Below, one piece after another: positions 19,601 through 28,900 of a DNA stretch of 64,000 nucleotides (the stretch's first letter is position 1; each line of letters begins with the position of its first letter). Source of the DNA: Zygaena filipendulae. Taxonomy: Eukaryota > Arthropoda > Insecta > Lepidoptera > Zygaenidae. Location of the stretch: contig OU015678.1 of the NCBI GenBank assembly GCA_907165275.2, positions 1,178,001 to 1,242,000 of the forward strand, written 5' to 3'. The position numbers were made by a program, and so were the translations under genes. The notes below the pieces were generated by a model. That model saw only the letters and a list, made by a program, of their open reading frames with translations. It was not told where the DNA came from and did not search any database.

Positions 19601-20458
19601 AATCCGTTCAGTAGTTTCGGAGTCCATCGACAAACAATGTGACACGTGATTTATATATATTAAGATAAGATTTCATTTATTTCGACCGAACACGGGTCAA
19701 TTTTGTTATATTCTTATAATAATGTTTGTTATTAAATATTCAATAACTAGCTATAATTTCGGAGTTCCCGCAAAAATTCCGGGTTACAATACAGCCTATG
19801 GCACTCACAAATAATACGACTTTCTATTTTTATTTTATTTTCTTTATTTCAACATTAATAAGTACCTTAGACTAATTAAATATATTTAACAATGTTGACT
19901 TACAAGGTAAACAAAGTTATTATTGGTAAAATAATTTTCAAAATCTGTTCAGTCGGTCCAGAGATCACCCCCAACAGCCTCACAAACTCACAAACTTTAC
20001 CGTAAAGACCTTCTCTTTAACTCAACCCTGACAACGCGTATGCATAATTTCATAATTATCGGCTTAACAAACAAACTCACGTGCGCCTTTGTACTTGTAT
20101 AGATAGACCCATCTTAATGGTATTTTTTTTTTCTTCAAATCAACAGAAGGAAGCGTTCGTAAAGAGCGCGCCGTCGAAGCAGAACCAGTTCTTCCTCGAG
20201 TGGTTCACGGAGACGGCGATGTTCAGCCACTTCATCCAGAACATGGCCGCGCTGCACCACGGCCACCTGTCGCACGCGGAGCCGGAGCTGGTGGACACGC
20301 CGCTGCCGAACTTCTACCAGCTCTTCGAGGAGAGGACCAAGAGTCGCAGCACCAAAACCGCCGGCGCCAAGAGCGTCGACGCCAAAAACAATTACAAGAG
20401 CGCCGTGAACAAGCGCGTCAAGTTGCTCAAGAACAAACTGCGCGATTTGATCGCGTGA
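7492..20458 (+). CDS. DENND2: DENND2-like DENN-domain protein, 9 exons, 5' end missing (gene span)
   Basis: Nine exons (7492-7600, 10046-10512, 11467-11609, 12450-12546, 13493-14220, 14621-14770, 17716-17911, 18748-19032, 20147-20458) join in frame to 2487 nt, that is 828 residues plus a stop. All introns are GT-AG and all phases match. Seen: an upstream-DENN segment (GLFNVCLLVGLNYMSGQ, about residues 172-192, then PPHIENLIFPE), a GYCRRVLPEG segment, a core-DENN segment (LVKVFGSLLLERKVVIMGDQL, followed by ALYPFVWQ) and a downstream-DENN segment (VLISEAFLRFFVDILG, QFFLEWFTETAMFSHFIQ). This order and wording match the DENND2 subfamily, whose vertebrate members act as Rab9 exchange factors at endosomal and trans-Golgi membranes. 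Rab9 specificity here is inferred. Unusual: a 17-unit 7-residue repeat sits between the early and core DENN segments (about residues 364-483). The N-terminal exons were not found; upstream of 7492 there is mostly repeat DNA. Confidence 0.9.
7611..7913 (+). mobile_element. MITE-A copy 4, abutting a splice donor
   Basis: Begins AATAGGGGTGTGGACTAC about 10 bp after the exon donor at 7600/7601 and ends TATGCCCATT. Two TGACGTCA sites (about 7766 and 7811). Confidence 0.85.
8284..9786. repeat. Cluster of Helitron-like copies in DENND2-like intron
   Basis: Copies at 8284-8482 (+), 8950-9240 (+, rearranged), 9255-9439 (+, ends GGGCACAGCTAG before T) and 9568-9786 (-, starts ACTAGTAGTGCCCCGCG and ends TAATATTAGTAGGAT). 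The remainder (8483-8949) is AT-rich with no gene seen. Confidence 0.75.
10046..10512 (+). CDS. DENND2: DENND2-like exon b, start of upstream DENN
   Basis: The acceptor is gaccttccag before 10046 and the donor is CAG|GTAAAA at 10512. It codes for a basic Ser/Arg-rich stretch (RKNYVRRVSSRVAYLDSKN), then acidic linker sequence, then GLFNVCLLVGLNYMSGQAY, which is the start of the upstream-DENN module. It is GC-rich compared with the surrounding introns, as real exons are throughout this window. It ends in phase 0. Confidence 0.88.
10857..11114. mobile_element. MITE-C with a SINE fragment inside
   Basis: Left end TATATAAGGTGCGGTAAAAT..CTGCAAATATTTACAGGGTT; right end is its inverse (AACCCTGTAAATATTTGCAG..TTTTACCACACCTTTTATATA). 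Arms are about 50-60 bp. At 10968-11018 it carries AATCCACTTCACAACACACA, the same tail as the SINE at 63036-63298. Another complete copy is at 25290-25603, and a left end is at 18074-18145. Confidence 0.75.
11118..11290 (-). repeat. Decayed Helitron-like copy
   Basis: Starts CTAGCTGTTTCTTGCGGTTTCA, a degraded version of the reverse-oriented Helitron end. The GC-rich stretch 11290-11466 before the exon is unassigned. Confidence 0.45.
11467..11609 (+). CDS. DENND2: DENND2-like exon c, upstream DENN
   Basis: The acceptor is ggctgcag before 11467 and the donor is GG|GTGAGT at 11609. It reads VKVPPHIENLIFPETLSEAS.., then SLVLTDERGERSYG. The PPHIENLIFPE block is typical of DENND2-type upstream-DENN modules. 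It ends in phase 2. A CA-rich minisatellite starts about 15 bp after the donor. Confidence 0.92.
11620..12362 (+). repeat. CA-rich minisatellite in intron
   Basis: About 740 bp of permuted short units (ACACACCACACACCTTACACC, CATACACAACTTACACC, ACACACCGCATACC) arranged as higher-order repeats of roughly 60-100 bp. Both strands are open over long distances for lack of stop triplets; these are not genes. Confidence 0.9.
12450..12546 (+). CDS. DENND2: DENND2-like exon d
   Basis: The acceptor is tttaattgcag before 12450 and the donor is AAG|GTAATT at 12546. It reads (G)YCRRVLPEGATICLPLCYC then VIGKYRAPGFYYK. The G-Y-C-R-R start and the Cys/Val block before a Gly-Phe/Tyr element match the end of the upstream DENN module. 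It is a 97-nt exon; phase 2 in, phase 0 out. Confidence 0.92.
12605..12975 (-). mobile_element. Two Helitron-like copies, head to tail
   Basis: 12605-12775 starts AGCTGCTCCCAGCGGTTTCA (decayed). 12787-12975 starts ACTAGTTGTGCCCCGCGG and ends TCTTTCGCGTTTATAATTTTAGTAGAA. Both are reverse orientation. Confidence 0.75.
13083..13412 (-). mobile_element. MITE-A copy 5
   Basis: Starts AATGGCCATGTTGACTAATT and ends AGTCCACATCCACAT. One TGACGTCA is intact; the second is changed to TGACGTCG. It ends 80 bp before the exon at 13493. Confidence 0.85.
13493..14220 (+). CDS. DENND2: DENND2-like exon e with 21-bp in-frame repeat
   Basis: The acceptor is ggctatcccaag before 13493 and the donor is AG|GTATGT at 14220. 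It begins VLREIESHHG, continues through LFETDFPNPGEEITIK (the DENND2 'P-P-G-I' region) into an acidic linker. A run of about 17 heptapeptides (consensus SENRTGQ) follows, then SDLSDYDGIPDYYDLENN and VTLRFRGER. The repeat lengthens a segment that is normally a short loop. Both other forward frames and one reverse frame are also open across the repeat, because the 21-bp unit carries no stop in them. Confidence 0.88.
13768..14124 (+). repeat. Coding minisatellite, 21 bp x about 17
   Basis: Unit GGTCAAAGTGAAAATCGCACG. The variable triplet reads TCG at units 1, 7 and 15, TTG at unit 16 and ATG at unit 17, and ACG elsewhere, giving Ser, Leu, Met or Thr. It is strictly in frame, so copy-number change would only lengthen or shorten a polar Ser-Glu-Asn-Arg-Thr-Gly-Gln tract of the DENND2-like protein. 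Confidence 0.95.
14621..14770 (+). CDS. DENND2: DENND2-like exon f, core DENN
   Basis: The acceptor is tatgtcaccag before 14621 and the first donor is CTCAG|GTGAG at 14770/14771. It reads (R)TKVIKRPLEPRVDEDN.. then GLLVKVFGSLLLERKVVIMG, the conserved core-DENN helix/strand pair. The last 13 bases of the exon plus the donor are repeated downstream (see the repeat at 14758-14905). Splicing from the first donor is the only choice that keeps the frame: reading on through it gives AGG TGA, an immediate stop. Confidence 0.92.
14758..14905 (+). repeat. Tandem copies of an exon end plus its splice donor, 62-bp period
   Basis: GTGACCAGCTCAG|GTGAGAT occurs at 14758 (true exon end), 14820 and 14882 (CAGTTCAG), exactly 62 bp apart, each followed by GACGCT(CCACGTTGT). 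Two more, decayed, lie after the inserted retrotransposon at 16054 (GTGACTAGCTCAGGTC) and 16122 (GTGACCAGCTCATGTC). Each of the first three contains a good 5' splice site. Confidence 0.9.
14933..16012 (+). mobile_element. Non-LTR retrotransposon 3' fragment
   Basis: An open frame from about 14951 to 15757 codes for the C-terminal part of an RT polyprotein: FGVTVNPNKCQAIVVGSS, VKNLGLYIDTTLSW, SLVIPIIDYADVCYCDLNED, LWNSLPTDIR. The catalytic motifs are upstream and missing. It ends with an AATAAATAAATAAATAAA tail. It splits the duplicated splice-donor array. Confidence 0.88.
16013..17085. repeat. Minisatellite with Helitron and fold-back insertions
   Basis: A unit of about 80 bp (TATACAGGRTGTAAGAAATT..TCGCAGCAGCGAACACA) recurs from 16250 to 17240. 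Within it, 16316-16516 (-) is a well-kept Helitron-like copy (ACTAGCTGTGCCCCGCG to TAATATTAGTAGGAT). At about 16641-17082 is an element with ~115-bp inverted arms (ATCAACCTTTTTTATTATAA; AGGAGAGAAGTGGATTTTGA and inverse) and hairpin tips (TTGTAGCATTTTGCTACAA). Confidence 0.8.
17266..17688. repeat. Two adjacent fold-back elements
   Basis: 17266-17556 has inverted ends TTTTTAATACAGTTGC and GCAACTGTATTAAAAA. 17565-17688 has inverted arms CATTGCAAAGAGTTCCGAC and GTCGGAACTCTTTGCAATG around a short GC-rich loop. The second ends about 28 bp before the exon at 17716. No coding. Confidence 0.8.
17716..17911 (+). CDS. DENND2: DENND2-like exon g, core DENN
   Basis: The acceptor is acctcgtgcag before 17716 and the donor is GAG|GTGAGC at 17911. 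It reads (S)AVSSCLEALQGALYPFVWQQ then PLISAVPREIQRDVLEAPLP, matching the core DENN motif 'ALLYPF.W...IPVLP', and ends in an acidic stretch. Very GC-rich. The exon lies about 30 bp after a fold-back element. Confidence 0.92.
18074..18401. repeat. MITE-C end, MITE-B fragment and Helitron ends
   Basis: 18074-18145 is a MITE-C left end (TAGGTGTGGCAAAAAATAGC). 18149-18195 is the first 45 bp of MITE-B. 18196-18345 (+) and 18346-18401 (-) are Helitron-like 3' ends (AAACCGCGGAGAACAGCTAG). Confidence 0.65.
18402..18732 (+). mobile_element. MITE-A copy 6, 15 bp before an exon
   Basis: Begins AATGGGGATGTTGATTACTT and ends GTCAACATGCCCATT at 18732. The exon begins at 18748, so the branch point and part of the 3' splice region of this intron must lie in the MITE or in the 15-bp remainder. 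Two TGACGTCA sites (about 18554 and 18597). Confidence 0.9.
18748..19032 (+). CDS. DENND2: DENND2-like exon h, downstream DENN
   Basis: The acceptor is gccgcag before 18748 and the donor is GAC|GTGAGT at 19032, phase 0 at both ends (95 codons). It reads GMLIDLAHPAKVLCYQGDEA, then a conserved VLISEAFLRFFVDILG block. The phase-0 acceptor lies only 15 bp after a MITE-A copy. An alternative AG inside the MITE (tttag/TCAAC) would give a wrong frame. Confidence 0.9.
19076..19295 (+). repeat. (GAAT)n/(AATGA)n microsatellite
   Basis: Roughly 220 bp of GAATGAATGAAATGAATGAA-type repeat in the intron after exon h. Open frames on the opposite strand (Ile-His-Phe-Ser repeats) are artefacts of it. Confidence 0.95.
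19296..20146. other. Intron remainder with Helitron-like copy
   Basis: 19472-19660 (-) is a Helitron-like copy (ACTAGCTGTCCCCCGCG). A shorter degraded piece lies near 19750-19800. The rest is AT-rich with no gene seen. Confidence 0.6.
20147..20458 (+). CDS. DENND2: DENND2-like exon i, C-terminus and stop
   Basis: The acceptor is tcaaatcaacag before 20147; TGA stop at 20456-20458. It reads KEAFVKSAPSKQNQFFLEWF then TETAMFSHFIQNMAALHHGH, matching the DENND2 end motif (R/K-E-A/P-F-x-K..S..FL..F.ET.MF..FI). The tail is highly basic (KRVKLLKNKLRDLIA). Confidence 0.92.
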   Translation, partial: KEAFVKSAPSKQNQFFLEWFTETAMFSHFIQNMAALHHGHLSHAEPELVDTPLPNFYQLFEERTKSRSTKTAGAKSVDAKNNYKSAVNKRVKLLKNKLRDLIA

Positions 20459-21180
20459 GAAGTGAAGTGACAGTGATGGTGACAGTGATGGTGACAGTGA
20501 CAGTGATGGTGACAGTAAAAGACGAGTGAACAGCGCTGGGTACGGTGCGGGCGTTGACGAGTGAAAGCCGTACCGATAACACGCGTGTCGCGTGTCTTCG
20601 TTACTTCAGTCACTTTTCAGCATCTATTTTGGACTCTGAGCAGGAAACTGGCTTTCAAGAGAGCCATGTTTTAACTTGGGGAACAATCTAACATTGTCAT
20701 TGGCGTTTTGCCATAATTGAAGAAGTAGATGAAGAGATTTTTATTATTAAGAAACGTTGTCATTGGCAAATTAAAATTATAGACGCCATTATTAAAGAAG
20801 AAGAAGAAGAAGAGTACGGTGCGGGCGTTTGTGAAAGTTTGTGCAAATTGGTCGGTGTGAACTGATTTGGTTCTGATCTCCCTTCTAGCGCTACCAAATG
20901 TGTACTAAACTGACTAACACTGGTAAGTGTTTTTGAAATGCATAAGTTATACAATCACTTTGGCAACTACAGTGGTAAAACCCGGTTTATTTTCTTTATT
21001 TTTTGTCGTAATCTTCAAAGATATTGAAAGAGAATTTCCCCTTGAACTACGCAGAGGTCAAATGATCTTATGCTAACAAAATTCCGTTGGCTAGCAGAGA
21101 CTATTGTGTAAAGATACCACTGGACAAAAAGCGATGTGATTGACTATAAATAAAATGTACTTTGTTGTGACTAGTATTTG
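20459..21180 (+). other. Probable 3' UTR of the DENND2-like gene
   Basis: Just after the stop is a short GACAGTGATGGT-type repeat (20463-20518). A candidate polyadenylation signal AATAAA lies at 21149-21154, with a GT-rich stretch near 21200-21225 that would suit a downstream element. Part of this region (about 20565-20725, including ATTGGCGTTTTGCCATAATT) resembles 55190-55375 and 61263-61310, so it carries a dispersed repeat. Confidence 0.4.
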
Positions 21181-21456
21181 ATTGCGTCGCAACTTTGTGA
21201 TTGGTTTTGGTGGTGGTTGGTGGATTGCATAGTAAAAGTTTGTATTGTTCGTCTATTCTCTTATAATGTCTTTAGGAATCTTAAAGTATTGGACAAGTCT
21301 GGAGATAGACTCTTTTAAATACAATATTTATATTTTAAATACTAAAAGTGTCTTATAAGAATTTAGATTATAGATTACTTCCAGTGCAAGAATCGTAAAA
21401 ATCGTTTGGTTTGTGAAAAAGAAAAAACGTGCATACAGTCCCACAGAAAAATAATT

Positions 21457-21691
21457 GGACGCAGATAAGCAATAACATGTTAACCCACAAAATGAGGTTA
21501 TTGATTCAGAACAATTTATTGAGAGTTAGGGAACGTTTTTTAGTTATGTGTTTACCTTACTACATTGTTTAATTATGTAACTAAATATTGAACATAAAAA
21601 ATCTTGCACAAAATGGCGCTATAATTTTAAAACTTTACTTTACTCAAAATTTCTCCAGTGTGGGTTAACACACTATTGCTTATCTATGTCC
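21457..21691 (-). mobile_element. MITE-B, complete copy
   Basis: Starts GGACGCAGATAAGCAATAAC and ends GTGTTAACACACTATTGCTT..TATCTATGTCC; the ends are inverted repeats (GGACRYAGATAAGCAATA). Flanks read ATAATT and AATTAT. 235 bp, no ORF. Confidence 0.85.
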
Positions 21692-21957
21692 AATTATAAC
21701 AGAACAAACATTCCAATTTTTTAAGTCAGTCAGTTAACAACTGTAAAAATTCAAATTCAGTTTCGACATTGACATTATGAGAACTTTATGGAATTGGCAT
21801 TGCCAATGTGTGGGAGAAGGAGAACAGAGTTTCTGTCAAGCACTTTTGCAAGAGACACACTCGTGCCTGGCTACCTTAAAGGTGCTACTTTGTATGGTGA
21901 TTGGACCGATTTGGACCCAAGACTGTTAATTACTATGTATTTAAAATAAGGATTAGA

Positions 21958-24223
21958 GACCGTCCATAAAGTACGTCTCATGTTGAGAGGGGAAGGGGTG
22001 ACGATGTGTGACAAGGGGCGGGAGGGGAGCCTAAGTTCGTGACGTCACATCTCGGGTTACAGAGCATTTATTCTCCCTTTCGTGTGCGGCGGTTATAATG
22101 TAAACAATTGAACATCTGTGGATTCCGTGAGCGGACCCTCCACAGAAATGGGTTTGAGCACTAATTTTTGAGACCTAGGTTTGGAAAAACCAGAATTTCT
22201 CTAAATCTAGTTGGAATTTTGTAAAACTAAAGTTAATTCTATAATTATGATATATTTTTGTAACTTCTTACACCATTTACAATTGACTATGAATTGCATT
22301 GCAACTGTTCTAGGTGAATTAATATGGGTCTCCTAAAATTTAACCTTTATTCTCTCACAGAGCGTAATGGTCCGCTTCTTGCGGATTTTTTGAAAAAAAA
22401 ATTTTTTGTACCACACTCGAGTCCGCCGTCTTTCAATAGGATACATTGAGAGTTGTTGGTCTTTGCGATCTACTCCGCCCATACATACATTGTAGTCGTG
22501 CACGACAGTCGGCTTCAAAACATTGCCAGACCTGGTAGTTGTAAGACCATGGTAAGTTGAAATGAAAGCCACGCGGTTTTTATCCCTCCATACGATAAAA
22601 TCCACATCTCCCGACGTGCACCCGATCACTTGACCGACAGTCATATCTTTTTTCGTGATACTCGCCAATTCAGATGGTACGAATTGGCGGTTTGTCCGTA
22701 GCGTTCCCACGCAGTCAAACCCTCGGACCTTAAGTTCTCGAGCTAATGCGGGAGAGCTGTAAAAATTGTCCATCCAAATCGTGTGCCCTCTATGCTCAAG
22801 ACCTTTTAAAAGTCTGAGCACGAGAGCTGGTATTATCCCAGAAACTGGATCATCATCTTGTACTGCCGAGGTGTCATGGCCTACGTATACTTCGAATCAC
22901 CATAAATACCCAGTCTGGGATTCACAAACTTCGTGGGTTTTTATCCCAACTGTCGCTGCTTTGTTATGGATGAACTGGTTTATATCAAGCCAACCTTTCC
23001 ACATGCTCAGACTCTCGTCAAGCGCTATATTCTGGGACAAATTATATAGTTGTGAAAACTTGGCATTAAGGTGGTCTATTATTGGCTGAATTTTGAAAAG
23101 TTTAGCCTTATTATTGAAATGAAGGCATTTTGACAGCAGCTGAAACCTGTCATATGACGTGTTCGTGGAGAAGCCAGGAGTACTAAAAATATTTTTAGGA
23201 GTGTTCCAGTACTCCTCTAGTCGACTCTTGACCACCACTCCCATAGCCAGAACGATGGCAAGATATGTGTAAACTTCGTTTACATCCGTATCTTGCCAAC
23301 GAGTAATCCGGCTCTTAGGACAGATAGTCCCATCCTCCAACATGATCGTTGTCAGCTGCTGCGCATAAATGTTGGTTTCTCTGACAATCACTTCCATTAT
23401 TTCACGATCCCATATGACAGTAAATGCTTCGAATGGATTCGTGAAAGAAACCGTACGGCCAGTATTTTGAAAGATTTGCGGTTCTCGCCTCAAACAAGGT
23501 TCAATTTGACGCCTTGGAAACGCTCTCCATTCAAATTTAAATTTTTCGCTCGGCTCCATGGAAATTTGCATATCAGGCACGGGTAAAAGCGGTAAAGCGG
23601 GCGTTGGGTCACAAATGGATGGACGAGGCAGTTGAGGAGGCCACTCCAAAGTAATGTTGACACGATTGACACAATCTCCTTCAACTTCCTCATCTTCTTC
23701 CATAAACATCCTTGCCGTCCGGGGCATCACTAACGGCTGGATAAACTCTGAAAGGAAAAAGTTACAAATTGTGGTTTCGATTTTAATATTGACTTCCGCA
23801 ATTACTGAAAAATAAAGTCAGGTGTAGAAGTATGCAAATATTTACAAGGCAGGTGATGGCACCGAGCCACTATCTAAAATGATGGGCTAATATAGGTTAT
23901 ATTTTTTTCACTTTTACTAGCCCATGTCTAAATTATTTATAATACAATATTTGGCGCGTACGCCGCCCGCAGTGAAAAAATTCGAACTGGTAGGTGCGGG
24001 CGTAGCGCTTGGAATCTCGTAGATAGGTCACCTCCAAACTAATGTTGAATAACTTTTGTAGTATTATTTTTTTCTACATAAAATATATTTTAGTCATGTT
24101 ATTTTGTTCATTTTTTAAATGGGGCGTATCAGGTTTTTAGTTAATTCATTAGTACTGTATACTCGTAACACTCCGTCGACTCTCCCCCCCCCCCCCCATG
24201 CGACGTACTTTATGGATGGTACA
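21958..24223 (-). mobile_element. piggyBac-type DNA transposon, damaged
   Basis: Inverted ends: CCGTCCATAAAGTACGTC (from 21960) and GACGTACTTTATGGATGG (to 24219), each preceded outward by a TTA-rich site (GATTAGAGA on the left, ATTAATA on the right). The right side fits TTAA; the left reads TTAG. Between them lies a transposase coding region on the - strand. Element span about 2.3 kb, matching the family. Confidence 0.7.
22333..23730 (-). pseudogene. piggyBac-type transposase with one internal stop, C-terminus lost
   Basis: The frame runs from 23730 (MMPRTARMFMEEDEEVEGDC) to 22333 with a single TGA at 22899-22897, after GYLW; the frame on both sides is the same. Catalytic Asp candidates are visible in NIALDESLSMWKGW, IWMDNFYSSPAL and YNVCMGGVDRKDQ. 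After RVWYKKFF the sequence diverges from the family beside an A/T homopolymer, and the cysteine-rich C-terminal domain is absent. About 465 codons. The stop could have arisen by CGA-to-TGA decay at a CpG, which is inference. Transposases of this family cut and paste at TTAA. Confidence 0.85.
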
Positions 24224-25289
24224 TTAATATAATTATTTTTCTCACGTTCCGATGTTATCTGTTTTTTCGATTTCGATCAAAGTGACGTTATTTGTCCTGA
24301 ACTACCCTTAAAATATCACCTATATTTATATTATATCCAATGAAATCCATATTTTAATAAGTACAATTTAATTTTTTTAACACAGACAACTCCGAAATCT
24401 TGTAATTCTAATCGATAGGCTCGGAGATCTTAAACCATTTTAAAACTTGTCTATAGCAAGACGTATTTAAATGATATCTAGTAAAGTTTGTTACGGTGAC
24501 GATACACAAAGAAATTCCTCATAAGCAAAAGCTTGTTCTATTTTTATTCTTGTTCTAGTAAAAATAAAGAATATGTTATTATGTACCTATTTGATTTACT
24601 TAGAAACAGGCTATTTGACTAAGGTTTTTTTGTAAATTCTAAGTAATCCGTTGAAAAATTAGACACGTATATTTTGCTTTTCCAAATTAATGAAAATATA
24701 CTTGGATAAAGCGCATTAAAGTTTGGGAGTGGGGGCTCGTAACGTCATATGCAGGTAAAAACTGCACCTGCTTGTGACGTCACGAGACATTTCGACTCCA
24801 CGTATCTCCGTTATTTTTTGCTTACGTGAAAAAAGAAAAAATACGTGTCTAATATTTTTTATGAATCTACATGACGGACTAAACATAAAAATTTAGTCAA
24901 ATAACCTATTGTCCGAAACTGGGTCGATAGTACTAAACTCTTGGTTTTTGAGAAATCATACAAGTCTCAAAAGCTGTCCGATATTGAATCTTATTGTTAT
25001 AGCAATAAAATTCAACAACCGTTAACTGTTAAAAATGATTTCTGTACAAAATTCACACCTCTCTCCCGGTGAGAAAGGTGGATGATTTGCAACTGACTAT
25101 AGAAAATAGTGTTTTTCAGACTCAATTATAATTTTAATAATTTTAACTGTCACATATATAAAATAGGTAAAATAATGCCTGGAAATTAGCCACCTGGTCC
25201 CAAACTAAGCAGGCTCCTATAGGTACCAGACTGCTGATATACTTTTATATTTTTTTTTGTTGTTGTAAATATTACGTTATGAATTTATC
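24224..25289. other. Non-coding with MITE-A copy 7
   Basis: 24631-24910 is MITE-A of the second subfamily (AATCCGTTGAAAAATTAGAC to TAGTCAAATAACCTATT). It has one TGACGTCA; the other reads TAACGTCA. The rest is AT-rich, no gene seen. Confidence 0.65.
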
Positions 25290-25603
25290 ATACATAAGGT
25301 GTAGCAAAATAAACTGCAAATATTTACAGAGTTGAAAGTATACACCGTTATATACATGTACATAAAATAAAAAAATAAAGAGCTTTTTTTTGTCAAACAG
25401 AATAAATCAATTAAAAAGAAAGCCTTGCCAAGGCGCTCGACACTCAATCACTTGTCTTCACACGATGTTTTTCAATGAATTTATTTTTCTCATATTCTGA
25501 AAACTATCAAACTTATAATATTATATTTTCCGCTTATCCTGTTTGTTATAACGTATACTTTCAACCCTGTAAATATTTACAGCTAATATTGGAGCATCTT
25601 ATA
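25290..25603. mobile_element. MITE-C, complete copy
   Basis: Ends CATAAGGTGTAGCAAAATAA..CTGCAAATATTTACAGAGTTGA and ACCCTGTAAATATTTACAGC..TCTTATATA. No ORF of note. Confidence 0.75.
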
Positions 25604-25659
25604 TACTTACTACGAAACACAAAATTCAAAGGAATAAGGTCGAGTTTAAGCACCATTGA

Positions 25660-25980
25660 AATGGGCATGTTGACTAATTTTTATTTTTTAGTCAGTCTTG
25701 TAGATTATTAAAAAATATTGGACACGTATTTTTTCTTTTTTTACGTAATCAAAAAATAACGGCGATATATTGAGTTGAAATTTCGCGTGACGTCACTATT
25801 CTGACAGTTTGTATGGCGGTTTTGCGGTTAGTGACGTCACAACCTAAACTTTAATGCGCTTTATCTCTGTATATTTTAATTTATTTAAAAAAGAAAAAAA
25901 TACGTGTCTATTGTTTTTTTATTTTCTAACTGACGGACTAATTACAATTTTGATTTTCAAAAGTAGTCCACATCCCTATT
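25660..25980 (-). mobile_element. MITE-A copy 8
   Basis: Starts AATGGGCATGTTGACTAATT and ends AGTCCACATCCCTATT. Two TGACGTCA sites (about 25789 and 25832). Flanking AAGGTCGA on the left and TCGACCTT on the right form a further inverted match. Confidence 0.85.
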
Positions 25981-28900
25981 CGACCTTATCTGTATTGAGG
26001 TTTAATTTACGTTCGGTGATTTTGTTGCACAAAATGCGAGTTTTGTCTTTCTTCGATGGACCTTTCAATCTCACAATAAAATGTAAATTTTTTAATTTGT
26101 ACAATAATAACTTAATAAGTAGTAGGTCTAGTTTTTATATACATACGTAGATTTTTTTGAAGCAGAATAAAGCTATAGTGTGCCTTTGTATTTTATATTC
26201 GAGTTTTTTTATTAAATAATTACGACAGTTGTCAATTTTTTAAAATGAAAATTTTGTCTTTGTTAAATTTTATAATCACTTCTTACCAGTTACATGTAAA
26301 GCAGCCATTGGCGGACATATTATTGTTGTATTGTATATGTCGGTTTATTCTTCACAACCCAAGTTTTATTTAGATCCCAATTTTTTTAATCAAAACCAAA
26401 AATATATCTCCGTTCTCCGTCGAAAGTTGAGAGGTAATTTTATACATTCCTTTTATTAACATTGAAATGACCCACCAAAATTGATGTTTTAATCTATTTA
26501 TATTTTCATCTCTGTTTTAACTCTTTATTTATTATACATCTCTCATTAATTTAATGAAGTAAATACTATAGGATCTAACAAGTTTGTGGAGCTACTTGTG
26601 CTGTTAAAATAATGGAAATGTAATTCCGTGGTTAATATGATTTTCAAAGAAAGCAATTTAAAAAAATCCAATTGTTTCAAAGTTCAGTGTAAAAAACTAA
26701 TGTTATACTACCACCTAACTAGTTCGAGCTAACCTATATTGATATGCAGAACATATTAAAGCGGTTTTTTTTTTTAATTATTAACGTGGTTGGCTTGAAT
26801 CGTATTGAAGTTACCTAGGTATCAATTATTTGAATCTCTTCACTATTTTTAATGTAGAAAAACTTTCTTGATACGTTTTGCATTATGTCACTTTGTGATT
26901 GTAAAAACCGTAAGTTTGTAAACTAACGGTAGTTTAGTAAAATTCTGAGGACAGGAAATGCGTTGACAGCGTTCGCATGAGACACCAGTACCATTGGACT
27001 CTGTTGTGGTCAAGTTCCTAAACCAGCCCGGTGACACTATACAAATGAACTGATTCAAGCACTCTCCCACAAGTAAACACGGCCGGCTTGTACACGTGTA
27101 CACGTGCTGTGCCCGTGGCGTATCGTAAGGTTGACTGCGAGCTGACAGTAGCTGTCAGCTGTCAGTGCATAATTGTCACACGTAAATTCTACATGTGTCA
27201 AACTTTTCTCAGTCTTTACTGGTCTTTACCAAGTCGCGGGGTATGAGGAGGCATGAAATTGATGGGAGGCGAAGAGTGTCGCTTCTTTATATAATCTCTA
27301 TTCTATGGTATAGGTTAGCTCCGAGTAGTTTCTAAATTGAAAATATAATTTTGTCCAGTCTAAACTGCGCTATATATATAAATATGTATGATGAATAAAT
27401 AAAATAAATAGCTTTAAGTCATATAAAGCTACTCACATCGCGACAACTTTTGAAGTACCTACCTAATATTATGCATAACGGGGTAGAAAACTGTCAATTA
27501 GTTCCAACCTAGAGGGCGCCAAATGTTACACAAGATCTGTCAATCTACATAGAAACTGAGTATATTTTTGTTGTTTTTACTGGTTAAATAAATTATGGGA
27601 CGCTGTTGTAGCTTTTGGTTGTGAGGAAATAGGTGTACACCAATTCCCAAGTGATTTAACATTAAGGAAAGAGTGATAAATAAATCAAGGGATTTTTTGA
27701 GGTTATGTAGGAAACATTTTAAAGAAACTGATAGTGAGACCACGTCTAGAACATACAAATACATCACAAAACTAATTTAAAGACTCAACAAAGCTAAACC
27801 AGCGCTTAGAAATTCAAAAAGGCAATAATCAGTTGTTTTAAAAGTGTTTTGACAGGTAACAAACACACAGCGCCCTCTGCTTAAAGGCTTTGCGTTTTCT
27901 TCCCCATTCTAAACGCAAAATAATATTTAGATCAATCTCTTGCATAATGTAGAGTGGTCCAGAATTTGCAAGTTTAGGCTTTTGCAATGTCGAAGTCAAT
28001 ATTATCTGCAAGTATTTCATTTGAAATTGATAATTATGTAAAATCGAATACTTTTTTTTATTCAACAGTAGAAGTAGAAATCAAAAATGACAAAAACAGC
28101 TACCTCCTGCGAACAAACAAAAACAAATTTTATACTATGTTGCGATGCTTCAGAAAAAACTTTCATATAGATTTTACACTAACAGTCAATTTAATTTTTA
28201 ATTATCTTTTAAAAGGTATTGATAATATTTTTTTTCTAAGACGTTTGAGATTCTCATATAGCAGATTTTATTACAAAAGTTGTCACGAAAAGTTCGGTGT
28301 CTTGTGTCCTTTATCTACTAATATTCCTAAACTAGTTACATATCTTGTAATAGCTTTATCGACAGATATAATATCTTTATCACAATTAAACTATATTTTA
28401 ATACATAAGAAATGTGCCTGAAATTTTGTATTCTACATGAAATATTGTTTATTGATTTGTATTATAATAGTTTTTAAGTTGTAGTTAATAGTTTGTAAGC
28501 GAAGGAAATTTAAATAAAATTTTCTTGTTTAAAATATTAATGTGGATTTTTTATTTTTAGTTGTTTAGTTGTACGAGTTAAAAACATAGAGCACAAAGGA
28601 TATCCCCAAAAGGCTGACATCAAAAGCAATAACTAATGCATTATTAATATTTTTTTACATCAATGCAATCTAAAAGCGATGACAAGCGGGAATTTTCTAC
28701 TTAGTTCGTATCAGTCATCCATTTTGAAAGTACTTGAAAAAATAAGTATACCTACTTTTAGGTGAATAAAGGTATAGGTAAGTGAAACACTGCACTTGTA
28801 TGGCATTTCTTTTATTTATTGACTAGCAATGTATTATGCCTTTATAGTTATTCTAAAATTAGTCTTTAACCTGAAATCCTAAATGCAAATTGGAGGAAAA

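Noticed and set aside
27987..28421. 144-codon + strand frame as a gene
   Set aside because: Low-complexity Lys/Ile/Phe/Asn composition in AT-rich DNA, no motif, no splice or neighbour support.
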